A stretch of DNA of 64,000 bases, taken from assembly GCF_002999135.1 (NCBI RefSeq), contig NZ_CP027229.1:2579501-2643500 (forward strand), in the 5' to 3' direction. The notes under the pieces were generated by a model, which made no database searches, had not been told where the DNA came from, and was given only the letters and a program-made list of their open reading frames with translations. Positions 8,756-16,089 of this stretch are shown piece by piece; position 1 is the stretch's first letter, and each line of letters begins with the position of its first letter. A program made the translations under genes and the position numbers. The DNA is from Capnocytophaga sp. oral taxon 878 (lineage in GTDB: Bacteria > Bacteroidota > Bacteroidia > Flavobacteriales > Flavobacteriaceae).

Positions 8756-9490
8756 CTAACTGTATACCCCTCCGTTGATGTTTATCACCTCTCCGGTAAT
8801 GTAACTTGCCTTATTGGATACTAAAAACGACACAAGGTCGGCTACTTCTTCCGCCTCGCCAAAGCGACCTACAGGAATCAGTTTTACAAGGTCTTCTTCA
8901 TTTAAAGACGAAGTCATATCGGTACGTATGAACCCAGGGGCAATGGCATTTACTGTAATGTTGCGTTTGGCTACCTCTTGCGCTAATGCTTTTGTAGCTG
9001 CAATAATAGCCCCTTTGGCAGCAGAGTAGTTGGTTTGCCCTGCTGTACCCTTCACTCCTGATACTGATGCGATATTAATAATACGCCCATAGCGGTGGCG
9101 TAGCATCTTTTGGATAAAGAAGTTGGTTACGTTATAGAAGCCTCCGAGAGTTGTTTGGATAACTTTATTCCAATCCTCTTCGGGCATCCACATAAAGAGC
9201 CCGTCGCGATTGATACCGGCATTGTTCACTATCACCTCTACCACGGCATCTTTATTGTCGTGCTGCCATTGGGTAAGGGCTTTGGTAGTGCTTTCGTGAT
9301 TAGAAACATCAAAGCGGATAATATCACCTTCGCGTCCTAATTTCTTAATGTGGCCGAGTGTTTCGCGAGCGGCAATCTCATTACTTTGGTAAGTAATAAG
9401 TAAATGATAATCGGTGTCCTGAGCGAGTTTTTCGCATATAGCGCGCCCTATACCCCGAGATCCTCCTGTAATAATAGCGTACTTTCTCAT
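8756..9490 (-). CDS. fabG: 3-oxoacyl-ACP reductase (SDR family)
   Basis: A 244-residue classical short-chain dehydrogenase. TGGSRGIG (residues 8-15) binds the NADP cofactor, NNAG is near residue 88, and the catalytic Ser-Tyr-Lys set appears in NIASVSGVKG and NYSAAKGA. The C-terminal ITGEVININGG is typical of FabG. It reduces 3-oxoacyl-ACP in fatty-acid-like chain extension. No fatty-acid genes surround it. The nearest metabolic gene upstream on the same strand is the tyrosine-ammonia-lyase-like gene at 16201-17700, a pairing seen in aryl-polyene/flexirubin clusters, so a role in pigment chain reduction is a reasonable inference. A G/A-rich repeat remnant lies immediately upstream. Confidence 0.85.
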   Translation of the reverse strand: MRKYAIITGGSRGIGRAICEKLAQDTDYHLLITYQSNEIAARETLGHIKKLGREGDIIRFDVSNHESTTKALTQWQHDNKDAVVEVIVNNAGINRDGLFMWMPEEDWNKVIQTTLGGFYNVTNFFIQKMLRHRYGRIINIASVSGVKGTAGQTNYSAAKGAIIAATKALAQEVAKRNITVNAIAPGFIRTDMTSSLNEEDLVKLIPVGRFGEAEEVADLVSFLVSNKASYITGEVININGGVYS

Positions 9491-9492
9491 TT

Positions 9493-9533
9493 GATTTAGG
9501 TAAGAGGTAAGAGGTAAGAGATAAGAGGGTGGA
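9493..9533. repeat. Remnant of the G/A-rich dispersed repeat
   Basis: Repeated GGTAAGAG / GATAAGAG units ending in AGAGGGTGGAGA match the segment that lies just after the iteron block in the three long copies (for example 17991-18030 and 35264-35300). Only this short module is present here; a second GGTAAGAGGTAAGAAG trace is at 9590-9604. Confidence 0.5.
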
Positions 9534-9660
9534 GACTCTTGTCTGCTTTTGGTCTTACTTCGTTTTTTTGTTGTTATTAATTTTGTTTAGGTAAGAGGTA
9601 AGAAGCCTATGTGGCTCTTATAACTCTATGTCTTATTTCATTCTGTATTTGTCAGAAAGA

Positions 9661-9873
9661 TTATCTGTCATAATTTAACTCTATATACCAATTACCTCCT
9701 AATTCTTTCAATAAATGGCAATTCTTCATCAAATTATAACGCTTTTCCGACATATCTACCTCTGGTGGACAGATTTCGGTATAACTATCATTCAAAGCCT
9801 TTTGGGTATAAAGAAAATTTTTATCAACACCCCAACCTATTCCGCCATAGGAATAATAATTTTGACACCTCAA
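9661..9873 (-). pseudogene. Orphan 3' gene fragment starting in an IS terminal repeat
   Basis: A 70-codon frame whose only available start (TTG at 9871-9873) lies inside the IS end GACACCTCAA (9864-9873). The reading frame therefore appears to be the tail of a larger gene cut off at the IS end. The residues (SYGGIGWGVDKNFLYTQKA, then CPPEVDMSEKRYN) look coding: aromatic-rich, with AT-rich codon use like its neighbours. I do not recognise a family. It lies downstream of the lipoprotein gene at 9878-10333, with only 4 bases between them, and is followed by the fabG upstream region. Confidence 0.45.
9864..9873. repeat. Solo IS terminal inverted repeat (right-type end)
   Basis: GACACCTCAA, preceded by TTTT, is the same end sequence found on the IS1595-type remnants at 10431-10773 (ends TTGAGGTGTC and GACGCCTCAA) and 11478. 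No transposase sequence or partner end is attached to this copy. Confidence 0.6.
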
Positions 9874-9877
9874 TTAA

Positions 9878-10333
9878 TTATTTAAATTTGTATACATAAA
9901 TTCTATTATCTTCTTTAGGATAGACCATTATGAGTTGATCTTTTAAAAATACTTCAAAATTTCTAATTGTATCTTTCCCATCTATAAGACAATCCAGTTT
10001 TCTATTTATTAATATTTTATTACTATACCCCCTATTTTTGAATATAATATTTCCATCACTTTTATTTCTTGTGTGAATAATAAAACCCTCTGAAGCACCA
10101 TCATATATTTGCAAAATACCTAAACTATCGTAAATAACTTTTTCTTCAACAACATATTTAGTTTCTCTTATCATTTCTATTTTTGATTGTTCAACTGTAA
10201 TATTTTTTTTCTCAAGAACTCTTTCTCTCTCATAAATAAATGTGCCTTCTTTTAGCATCTCTAATTTCTTAGAAGTGTTGTTACAACTAATAAACAACAA
10301 GGTGATTGCTATTAAATTTATAATTTTCCTCAT
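9878..10333 (-). CDS. Small lipoprotein, candidate immunity-type protein
   Basis: A 151-residue protein with a lipoprotein signal (hydrophobic residues 4-15, lipobox FISC with Cys17). The mature part is hydrophilic and rich in Lys, Glu, Ile and Asn, with no recognised domain. It begins one base after the stop of the orphan 3' fragment at 10335-10439 (TAA then ATG), the close spacing typical of an effector-immunity pair. This could make it a periplasm-facing immunity protein. That is an inference from context (TssK fragment, IS-bounded fragments nearby); the protein itself carries no known signature. Confidence 0.55.
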   Translation of the reverse strand: MRKIINLIAITLLFISCNNTSKKLEMLKEGTFIYERERVLEKKNITVEQSKIEMIRETKYVVEEKVIYDSLGILQIYDGASEGFIIHTRNKSDGNIIFKNRGYSNKILINRKLDCLIDGKDTIRNFEVFLKDQLIMVYPKEDNRIYVYKFK

Positions 10334-10334
10334 C

Positions 10335-10439
10335 TTATTGATTTTTTAAGGTTCTTAATTTTTCTACTTTATCTCTTTTCTCAACAACCACTTGTATAGC
10401 TCTCCCTTCTGCTTGTCCTACAATATATTTTTGAGGTGT
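10335..10439 (-). pseudogene. 34-residue orphan C-terminal fragment upstream of lipoprotein
   Basis: An open frame runs from inside the IS left end (10431-10440) to TAA at 10335-10337. It encodes YIVGQAEGRAIQVVVEKRDK and a short basic tail. A stop codon appears as soon as the frame is followed into the IS, so this is the 3' stub of a gene whose body was lost at the IS boundary. The stop is one base from the lipoprotein start at 10333. Family not recognisable from so short a piece. Confidence 0.45.
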
Positions 10440-10773
10440 CTATTTAGCTACATACTAATTGACTTTGGGAAACGGAAGAACGTTCTACAATTCTTTTCAT
10501 TAATTTGTTAAAGATAGTCTCTTTATTTTGTGAACGATTAATTCTAAAACTATACTCAGCTAAATAGCGGTCTATGTTAAATTCTGATACCCAAGAATAT
10601 GTACCTCTTATCCAAGACTTTACTTGATGTATTATCTTATGTAATGTAGGAAAATTCTTCCCATTATTACTAGGAATTTGAGTTATATTAAAGTCTTTTA
10701 TTTGTCCCTTAAATAATTCCATAATACATTAATTTTCACAGTGCAAATACATGAAATTATTTTGACGCCTCAA
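10431..10773 (-). mobile_element. IS1595-type deletion derivative (MITE-like), 343 bp
   Basis: Bounded by TTGAGGTGTC (10431-10440) and GACGCCTCAA (10764-10773), imperfect inverted repeats with one mismatch. Inside, the minus strand carries a transposase start joined in frame to the transposase C-terminus (see 10444-10722), so the middle of the element is deleted. The C-terminal part is nearly identical to the remnant at 11478-11797. No clear target-site duplication could be read (AT-rich flanks). It is probably non-autonomous. Confidence 0.65.
10444..10722 (-). pseudogene. IS1595-family (ISXO2-like) transposase, internally deleted
   Basis: A 92-codon frame starts with MELFKGQ, the usual opening of Bacteroidota IS1595 transposases. 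It then continues directly into the C-terminal part FNITQIPSNNGKNFPTLHKI, with WIRGTYSWVSEFNIDRYLAE and FRINRSQNKETIF. The latter is the conserved end of the ISXO2-like DDE domain, with its Tyr-His/Val-Ser...RYL-E..FR.NR pattern. Comparison with the copy at 11478-11797 places the junction at about 10702: the other copy continues upstream with WKGYKP and KTAQVTTDQ, which are missing here. Most of the catalytic domain (roughly 200 residues of a normal 300) is absent, so no activity is expected. Confidence 0.7.
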
Positions 10774-10794
10774 TATTTATATTTATTATGAATT

Positions 10795-11376
10795 TTAAAT
10801 GCCATAATATTCTTCATTTTCAACCTTTATGTTTTTTGTGGAAATTTCTACAAATTTACCTGACTTACAGTCTACGCTCCAAACTTTGTGTATAGCTGTA
10901 AAATATTCTTTTTCAGATTCTATTCTTGTGATGGCTGCAATAGGTTTATTGATTGTCTTTCCACTATTTATATATCTATCCGAAATGAGGACGAAATTCT
11001 CTCCAGTTTTTAATAAGTTTTCTTTCGATAGATTTAAAATATCTGTAATCTTGTTTTTCCCGTTTTCCTCATTCTCAATCAATAGGAGGAGCTGCGGATT
11101 TTCACTCCCATTGGGGTATATCTTTACTATATCTATTTTCTTTTCTCCATATTCTGGTAATAACTCAAAGCCACCATATCTACAATCTTTAAATTCGTTG
11201 AACTCATCTAAATATTGATATGTTTTTCCTATAAATTTTGCCTCGTTAAATGCCTCAAAATCTATGACAACTGTGTCGTTGGTTTTTATAATAGCATCTG
11301 CATAAACAACTTTTTGCTTGTTTTCTGTTTTACAGGAAAAGAATATTACTGCTAATAAAATGTATAGTATTTTCAT
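10795..11376 (-). CDS. Lipoprotein, candidate immunity-type protein
   Basis: The 193-residue form starts at ATG 11374-11376 and has a lipoprotein signal (hydrophobic residues 3-13, FFSC lipobox, Cys15). An upstream ATG at 11403 would add nine residues but overlaps the stop of the orphan fragment at 11397. The mature protein is hydrophilic with CRYGGFELLPEYGEKKIDIV and no recognised family. Like the lipoprotein at 9878-10333, it follows an orphan 3' fragment that starts in an IS end, and it is followed by the other end of an IS copy. The repeated pattern suggests an effector-immunity remnant; function is not demonstrated. Confidence 0.55.
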   Translation of the reverse strand: MKILYILLAVIFFSCKTENKQKVVYADAIIKTNDTVVIDFEAFNEAKFIGKTYQYLDEFNEFKDCRYGGFELLPEYGEKKIDIVKIYPNGSENPQLLLLIENEENGKNKITDILNLSKENLLKTGENFVLISDRYINSGKTINKPIAAITRIESEKEYFTAIHKVWSVDCKSGKFVEISTKNIKVENEEYYGI

Positions 11377-11396
11377 TTTTTTATTACTTTTAAATT

Positions 11397-11486
11397 TTAC
11401 CATTCACCACTTGGGGTTATCCCATCTTGTTTTCTATGGGTTTCTTCTCCACTTGAATCAAGGTTAATATATTCTTTTTGAGGTGT
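11397..11486 (-). pseudogene. 29-residue orphan C-terminal fragment upstream of lipoprotein
   Basis: The frame starts within the IS left end (11478-11487) and ends at TAA 11397-11399. It encodes EYINLDSSGEETHRKQDG and then ITPSGEW. It shows the same geometry as the fragment at 10335-10439: IS end, short 3' stub, lipoprotein. Too short to assign. Confidence 0.4.
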
Positions 11487-11797
11487 CTATTTAGCTACAT
11501 ACTAATTGACTTTGGGAAACGGGAGAACGTTCTACAATTCTTTTCATTAATTTGTTAAAGATAGTCTCTTTGCTCTGTGAACGATTAATTCTAAAACTAT
11601 ACTCAGCTAAATAGCGGTCTATATTAAACTCTGAAACCCAAGAATATATACCTCGTATCCAAGACTTTACTTGATGTATTACTTTGTGTAATGTAGGAAA
11701 ATTCTTCCCATTATTACTAGGAATTTGAGTTATATTAAAGTCTTTTATAGGTTTATATCCTTTCCATTGGTCAGTAGTAACTTGTGCTGTTTTACTA
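11478..11797 (-). mobile_element. Truncated IS1595-type element with one end
   Basis: Left end TTGAGGTGTC at 11478-11487, then the same transposase C-terminus as in the 10431-10773 copy, at about 95 percent identity by eye. It continues further upstream in the gene (KTAQVTTDQWKGYKPIKD). The element stops abruptly about 14 bases before the stop codon of the gene at 11811. No right end follows immediately; the nearest right-type end is the solo repeat at 16090-16099. Confidence 0.65.
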
Positions 11798-11810
11798 AAA
11801 ATTCATCAAA

Positions 11811-12740
11811 TTATTTCCTTATTATCACAAACTCATTACTACCTTGGGGAAGATAAAGCAATACATTATAATAGCCCGCTCCTGATTTTTTCCCTTTTAG
11901 GATTAAAGGACTCCATCCCTTAATGTCTAATGGTGATTTATTATTAAACTCCTTTGTATGCGTTTTTCGCTCTAAACAGACCAATTTCCCCTCTGCATAG
12001 AGTTTCATCTCATAGTCCTCTAACGGTATCATCATATTTGTACAATACTTTACAATATTTTGTTGATTATTTTTTATTGCCTTCTGATTTTCCTCTTGAC
12101 TTTCATAATAAAAAATAGCAGTTTCATTGATTCTTTTTTGTGTAAGTTTTGTCCATCTTTCCCCTTCTCCATTATTTAAAATACTCCATAGCTTCTGATA
12201 GTATGCTACTACTTTTTTCTCCAATTCTTTTTTATCCCATTTACGAAGGTCTTGACCTTTGCTCCAACCTTCTAATTCGTAAGGTAATTCTGTAAGCTCT
12301 ACCTCCCACTCCTGCTCAAAATAAGGTACATCCTCCTTAGGGGCTACAATAGGAAGGGCTACATCTGCTTTGTAATTTAGTATCTTATCGGTCTCTTTAT
12401 TTCTGATGTAGCTGCCAAAAAACAAATTACATCTCATAATATTCTCTACTGTTACCAAAGTATCTCCTTTTCTAAAAAGTGGAAATATCTGTAATTTTAT
12501 TTTACATTTCCCATTTTTTAATACATAAGGATTTAAATCTATGGCTGTGCCCAAAGGCATATTAAGTTCCGAAGCTTTTATATCATTAACATAAACAATT
12601 ACTGGAATATTGGTTGTTATATCAATCATATAAGTTATTTGTTTTTCCAAGGGTATTTGTTGTATTTTCATTTCCCCTGTATTTTGTGCATTATGACAAT
12701 TAAACAATAAAATAAAACACAAAAACACTAATTGTCTCAT
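11811..12740 (-). CDS. Lipoprotein paralogue A of unknown family
   Basis: A 309-residue protein with a lipoprotein signal (hydrophobic residues 3-14, LLFNC, Cys15). It shares its whole architecture with the next gene upstream (12745-13665): IPLEKQITYMID near residue 30, a nearly invariant centre (about residues 105-185, with GSYIRNKETDKILNY and WEVELTELPYELEGW), and the end GSNEFVIIRK. The outer thirds have diverged. The central 237 bp is almost identical at DNA level, which points to gene conversion. I recognise no domain. Tandem diverging lipoprotein copies beside IS remnants fit an immunity-gene array. The gene stop abuts the truncated IS copy. Confidence 0.6.
   Translation of the reverse strand: MRQLVFLCFILLFNCHNAQNTGEMKIQQIPLEKQITYMIDITTNIPVIVYVNDIKASELNMPLGTAIDLNPYVLKNGKCKIKLQIFPLFRKGDTLVTVENIMRCNLFFGSYIRNKETDKILNYKADVALPIVAPKEDVPYFEQEWEVELTELPYELEGWSKGQDLRKWDKKELEKKVVAYYQKLWSILNNGEGERWTKLTQKRINETAIFYYESQEENQKAIKNNQQNIVKYCTNMMIPLEDYEMKLYAEGKLVCLERKTHTKEFNNKSPLDIKGWSPLILKGKKSGAGYYNVLLYLPQGSNEFVIIRK
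12186..12422. repeat. Gene-converted core shared by paralogues (copy A)
   Basis: This 237-bp stretch is nearly identical (about seven differences by eye) to 13114-13350, while the rest of the two genes is clearly diverged. See the paired copy and the findings. Confidence 0.8.
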
Positions 12741-12744
12741 AACC

Positions 12745-13665
12745 TTAATGTCTTATTATTACAAATTCATTACTACCTTCAGGTAAATATAATTTAACGG
12801 GAAATTCTGCTCCGCCTCTTACTTGACCTTTTCGCACTAATGGGCTCCAACCTTTCAAATCTAAGGGGAAATAATTATTAAATTCTCGGGTATGTGTTTT
12901 TCGTTCTAAACAAACCAATCTTCCTTCTGCATAAAGTTTCATCTCATAGTCTTCCAACGGTATCATTCTATTTACACAATGCTTTTTTATATCGGCAATT
13001 TCAGATTTATTTGCTTCATCAATCTCTGTATCATAATCATATATAGCATTTTCATCATCGGCTTTTTCCCAAAGTTTCATAAACCTTTCGCCATCTCCAT
13101 CGTTAAGCATTTTCCATAGCTTCTGATAGTATGCTACTACTTTTTTCTCCAATTCTTTTTTATCCCATTTACGAAGGTCTTGACCTTTGCTCCAACCTTC
13201 TAACTCATAAGGCAATTCTGTAAGCTCTACCTCCCACTCTTGCTCAAAATAAGGTACATCTACCTTAGGGGCTACAATAGGAAGGGCTACATCTGCTTTG
13301 TAATTTAGTATCTTATCGGTCTCTTTATTTCTGATGTAGCTGCCAAAAAAAAGTCTTGCATTCTCTATATCTGATTTAGATACTGTAGTTTCATTCAAAT
13401 GCCAATAAGGCAATAGCCTTAACTTTATCTTGTATTTCCCATTTTTTAATACATAAGGATTTATATCTATGGCGGCGTTTGAACCTCGTGAGCGACTCAC
13501 TGCCAATATATCATTGATATAAAGCTCGTGAGGGGTCTTTAATGTTAAATCAATCATATAAGTTATTTGTTTTTCCAAGGGTATTTGTTGTGTCCCCATT
13601 TTTTTTTGTGCATTATGACAATTAAACATTAAAATAGCTATAGCTAATAAATATACTTTTTTCAT
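12745..13665 (-). CDS. Lipoprotein paralogue B of unknown family
   Basis: A 306-residue protein with a lipoprotein signal (LMFNC, Cys16). It is a paralogue of the following gene at 11811-12740, which starts 4 bases after its stop, so the two are co-transcribed. The N-terminal third (MIDLTLKTPHELYINDILAV) and the C-terminal quarter differ from copy A, whereas the centre is nearly identical. No catalytic motif is visible. Function unknown; a role as an immunity or surface-exposed binding lipoprotein is inferred only from the island context and from the tandem duplication with diversified ends. Confidence 0.6.
   Translation of the reverse strand: MKKVYLLAIAILMFNCHNAQKKMGTQQIPLEKQITYMIDLTLKTPHELYINDILAVSRSRGSNAAIDINPYVLKNGKYKIKLRLLPYWHLNETTVSKSDIENARLFFGSYIRNKETDKILNYKADVALPIVAPKVDVPYFEQEWEVELTELPYELEGWSKGQDLRKWDKKELEKKVVAYYQKLWKMLNDGDGERFMKLWEKADDENAIYDYDTEIDEANKSEIADIKKHCVNRMIPLEDYEMKLYAEGRLVCLERKTHTREFNNYFPLDLKGWSPLVRKGQVRGGAEFPVKLYLPEGSNEFVIIRH
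13114..13350. repeat. Gene-converted core shared by paralogues (copy B)
   Basis: Partner of 12186-12422. Same length (237 bp), direct orientation, spacing 928 bp. Confidence 0.8.
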
Positions 13666-13674
13666 AAGTTATAA

Positions 13675-13833
13675 TTTAAATTCATACGAAAATCCTTCGT
13701 GAACGACACTACCAAAGAACAGGTAGAAGCCAATTACCGCCAAATAAAGTTAGATGTCGTTGAAATCATTGAACGCGAAAAAGAACGTATCGCTAACGAC
13801 CCTGAGCTAAGGCATTTGGTGGAGAAGGAGTAA
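13675..13833 (+). pseudogene. Orphan C-terminal fragment on the opposite strand
   Basis: A 52-codon open frame without start, ending at TAA 13831-13833. It encodes SFVNDTTKEQVEANYRQI, then VVEIIEREKERIANDPEL and HLVEKE. Codon use (GC-richer, CGC/GTC/GAC codons) is unlike the AT-rich island genes and like the core genes of the window. It is the only coding trace on the plus strand within the island. It appears to be the tail of a core-type gene carried in by recombination; family not identified. Confidence 0.4.
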
Positions 13834-13888
13834 TTACCACTTCTCAAGGATAAATACCCTATAGCTAAAACTAAATGAAACTTTTTCA

Positions 13889-14308
13889 TCAATTTTCCTC
13901 CTTATCTTTCTCAATTCTTCTCGTATAAGATATATGACTAGTGTTTTCTAGTATGACCTCAATACTTTTATTTGTTTTAACTTCTTTTATTTCCCCAGTG
14001 TTCCCATTAATCCAAATACCAGATAAGTTATAGTTTGCTGTTTTCAAGCTATATGGTTCCCACTTCGGCTTAAAAATATAATAATCTCCATATATAATAT
14101 CCAATTCAAAAAAACCATCATTAGCTATTTCTTCTTTTAAAATATATTTTATACATTTTTGCCCTGCTTCATCCAATGAAAGTTTAAATGTTTTTTCCTT
14201 TTTTTTGAATTCCTCTGTTCTATATATAGAGATGTCTTTTTCTACTTTACAAGAAAAAATACTACTTAATATACCCACAATAATAACTATTTTAATGACT
14301 TTATACAT
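13889..14308 (-). CDS. Small lipoprotein of unknown function
   Basis: A 139-residue protein with a lipoprotein signal (hydrophobic residues 5-16, SIFSC, Cys20). The mature part is very Lys/Glu/Ile-rich. FELDIIYGDYYIFKPKWEP is followed by LSGIWINGNTGEIKEV, reminiscent of small periplasmic beta-sandwich domains of the kind where a value is stored and displayed (NTF2- or YkuD-immunity-like), but this is only an impression. It lies 36 bases after the lipoprotein at 14345-14812 and is probably co-transcribed with it and the TssK fragment. Very AT-rich codon use. Confidence 0.55.
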   Translation of the reverse strand: MYKVIKIVIIVGILSSIFSCKVEKDISIYRTEEFKKKEKTFKLSLDEAGQKCIKYILKEEIANDGFFELDIIYGDYYIFKPKWEPYSLKTANYNLSGIWINGNTGEIKEVKTNKSIEVILENTSHISYTRRIEKDKEEN

Positions 14309-14344
14309 ATTTTTATTTCTAATTACTCAACTGTTGGTTATAAC

Positions 14345-14812
14345 TTAATCCAAAATCTCTTTTCTTTCATACATTATCTCTTTTTTATTATATACAATAA
14401 TTTTCTTAATATAATTTTTATTCTCATCTAATATGAACTCAACTAATGCGATTAAATCTCTATCGTAAATTAAGCCATTATCGCTAATTTCTTCGGTATC
14501 ATTCAAGTTAATTCTCCTATACCACCATCTTTTAGTATAAAAAAAGCAATATATCTCTGCTCTTTTATTTTTCGCAATAGATGAAATATAACTATTATCA
14601 ACAAAATCTTCTATTTCATATGCTACCTTGCTATAATCCTTATGGGTATAGTTTTTTATTTCATAGTAGAAATAATTAAACTTGTAAGATGAGTTTTCAT
14701 TCATAATCTGTAAAATTCTAGCATTGTAAGATTTATCCATTTCGGATATTTTGATATTTTTACTACAAGAAAAAAACAGAAAAGAAATAATAAAATATAC
14801 AAGATAATTCAT
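14345..14812 (-). CDS. Small lipoprotein fused to the end of the tssK fragment by ATGA overlap
   Basis: A 155-residue protein with a lipoprotein signal (LFFSC, Cys16) and a mature part rich in Lys, Tyr, Asn and Ile. WWYRRINLNDTEEISDNGLI is the most distinctive stretch, and no family is recognised. Its ATG overlaps the stop codon of the truncated tssK gene (ATGA, 14809-14812), so translation is probably coupled. This placement means a T6SS core-gene promoter and 5' end now drive an accessory lipoprotein. A candidate immunity protein by context only. Confidence 0.55.
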   Translation of the reverse strand: MNYLVYFIISFLFFSCSKNIKISEMDKSYNARILQIMNENSSYKFNYFYYEIKNYTHKDYSKVAYEIEDFVDNSYISSIAKNKRAEIYCFFYTKRWWYRRINLNDTEEISDNGLIYDRDLIALVEFILDENKNYIKKIIVYNKKEIMYERKEILD

Positions 14813-15189
14813 AGCAATATTTTTTCAGAGTTTTCAACTTTAGTAATAACAGAAAAAATGGCATTACCCTTCATCTCTGTCATATCCTTGCTCAGCGTTA
14901 AGGTTTGTCCTTCTTGTGAGGCACTGATTTGTATACGTATTCCATTAGGAGTAACTGCGTGGCACTCTTCAAGGGTTAGTTGCAGCTGGTTGTAGTGATC
15001 CAACAGCACGTGCATCTTTACCGAATCGCCTACCACAGGTTGTAAGCCATAGTTAAGGTCTATGGTTTGTAAGGCTATGGCATCTCTAACGCTGTCGGTA
15101 ACAAAGTCCTGCACAGCAATAAAATGGCTGCTGCTTAGCTTCATTCCGTCTATCCAATTCACAGGATAATGGGTGAGTAGGTTGTTCAT
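14809..15189 (-). pseudogene. tssK: TssK (T6SS subtype iii baseplate protein), N-terminal fragment
   Basis: A 126-residue frame. The N-terminal HYPVNWIDGMKLSSSHF, the segment LNYGLQPVVGDSVKMHVL and the motif LEECHAVTPNGIRIQIS correspond to the N-terminal shell domain of TssK (ImpJ/VasE) in the Bacteroidota T6SS subtype iii. Full-length proteins of that family are roughly three times as long; here the frame ends in SEKILL and a stop that overlaps the next gene's ATG. Codon use is more GC-rich than the flanking lipoproteins. A -7 promoter element is retained 26 bases upstream. The identification rests on remembered family motifs and was not searched. No other T6SS gene is in the window. Confidence 0.65.
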
Positions 15190-15214
15190 TGTTCTATCTT
15201 GTTTGTTTGTTTTG

Positions 15215-15222
15215 CAAAGGTA
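15215..15222 (-). promoter_or_regulatory. Promoter -7 element of the tssK fragment
   Basis: TACCTTTG on the minus strand matches TAnnTTTG exactly. It is 26 bases upstream of the tssK start, in a short gap that would otherwise be within an operon. It suggests that the fragment brought its own promoter. Confidence 0.5.
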
Positions 15223-15234
15223 AGGGTTTTTTAT

Positions 15235-16071
15235 TTAAGGTTTATAGTCTTCCCAACCATATTTTCTATATTCAGGAGCAGGAGAAAATTCAGCTGCACC
15301 CCAATCTAAGTCTCCTGAGCAAGGGATGCGACAAATGCCCCAATTAGCTACTTTTTTAACTCCTGTCTTATAACTTGTCCAAGTCCCTACAAATTGGTTG
15401 TTTCTATAGTCATCTGAATATTCTTCAATATCATCAAATAAAAACACTCCTTTATTATTAACATACCATCTTAATAAAACCTTTCCTTCAAAGATACCCG
15501 TAGCTGATAATTTCTTATCTTCTCTAAAATGATAATCTGCAATGATAATTCCTTGTGATTTTATTTTCCCCACCATTTCATCGTCTGCTCCTCTAGAATG
15601 CTCTGCAAAAAAATATACATGTTTGATTTTTATATCTCCTTCAAACAATCTTACATTTTTACCAACTTTTGTTTTCCCTTTTGCTATATAAAGACTATCA
15701 TTTGTTGTTGATTTTTCTATTTTTAGAAAATTAATCTCTAATCTTCTTTTAATCTTTATATCAATAAACCCAATATAAGGAATAACCCCATAAGGAAAAG
15801 ATGGTTTAGAGAGCATTGAACTTATATCAATGTTCCCTAAATTAAGTCTTCCTTTGCTATTAAAAACGCCATTTGTATAGCCCATCTCTTCCTTAATAAA
15901 ATCTTCAAAATCACAATGTTCTTGTGCATTAGATGTAGTGAAACATAAAAAGATTAATAAGCTAATAATAGCAATTTTATTTCTTCTTTCTTTTTTCTTC
16001 TTTAGCTCTTTCTTTGTCTCCATCTTTTTTCTTAATTTGTTGTTTAATGTTGTTTCCATCTTCGATTTCAT
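15235..16071 (-). CDS. Exported hypothetical protein, 278 aa
   Basis: A strongly basic N-terminus (Lys/Arg-rich residues 1-31) precedes a hydrophobic stretch (IAIISLLIFLCFTTSNAQ, about 33-50), so this is an exported protein. A start at one of the internal Met codons (for example Met5 or Met16) is possible. The mature part contains IDIKIKRRLEINFLKIEKST, HVYFFAEHSRGADDEM and a C-terminal NWGICRIPCSGDLDWGAAEF with paired Cys. No family recognised. The start lies 18 bases from the IS end at 16090-16099, so the insertion sequence may have supplied its promoter or cut off its natural upstream region. Confidence 0.55.
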   Translation of the reverse strand: MKSKMETTLNNKLRKKMETKKELKKKKERRNKIAIISLLIFLCFTTSNAQEHCDFEDFIKEEMGYTNGVFNSKGRLNLGNIDISSMLSKPSFPYGVIPYIGFIDIKIKRRLEINFLKIEKSTTNDSLYIAKGKTKVGKNVRLFEGDIKIKHVYFFAEHSRGADDEMVGKIKSQGIIIADYHFREDKKLSATGIFEGKVLLRWYVNNKGVFLFDDIEEYSDDYRNNQFVGTWTSYKTGVKKVANWGICRIPCSGDLDWGAAEFSPAPEYRKYGWEDYKP

Positions 16072-16089
16072 TAGTTATTTTAATATTTT

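Noticed and set aside
10423..10781. A target-site duplication flanking the 343-bp IS derivative
   Set aside because: The flanks are AT-rich and similar (ATATATTT and TATTTATA), but do not match over 8 bases in any consistent register.
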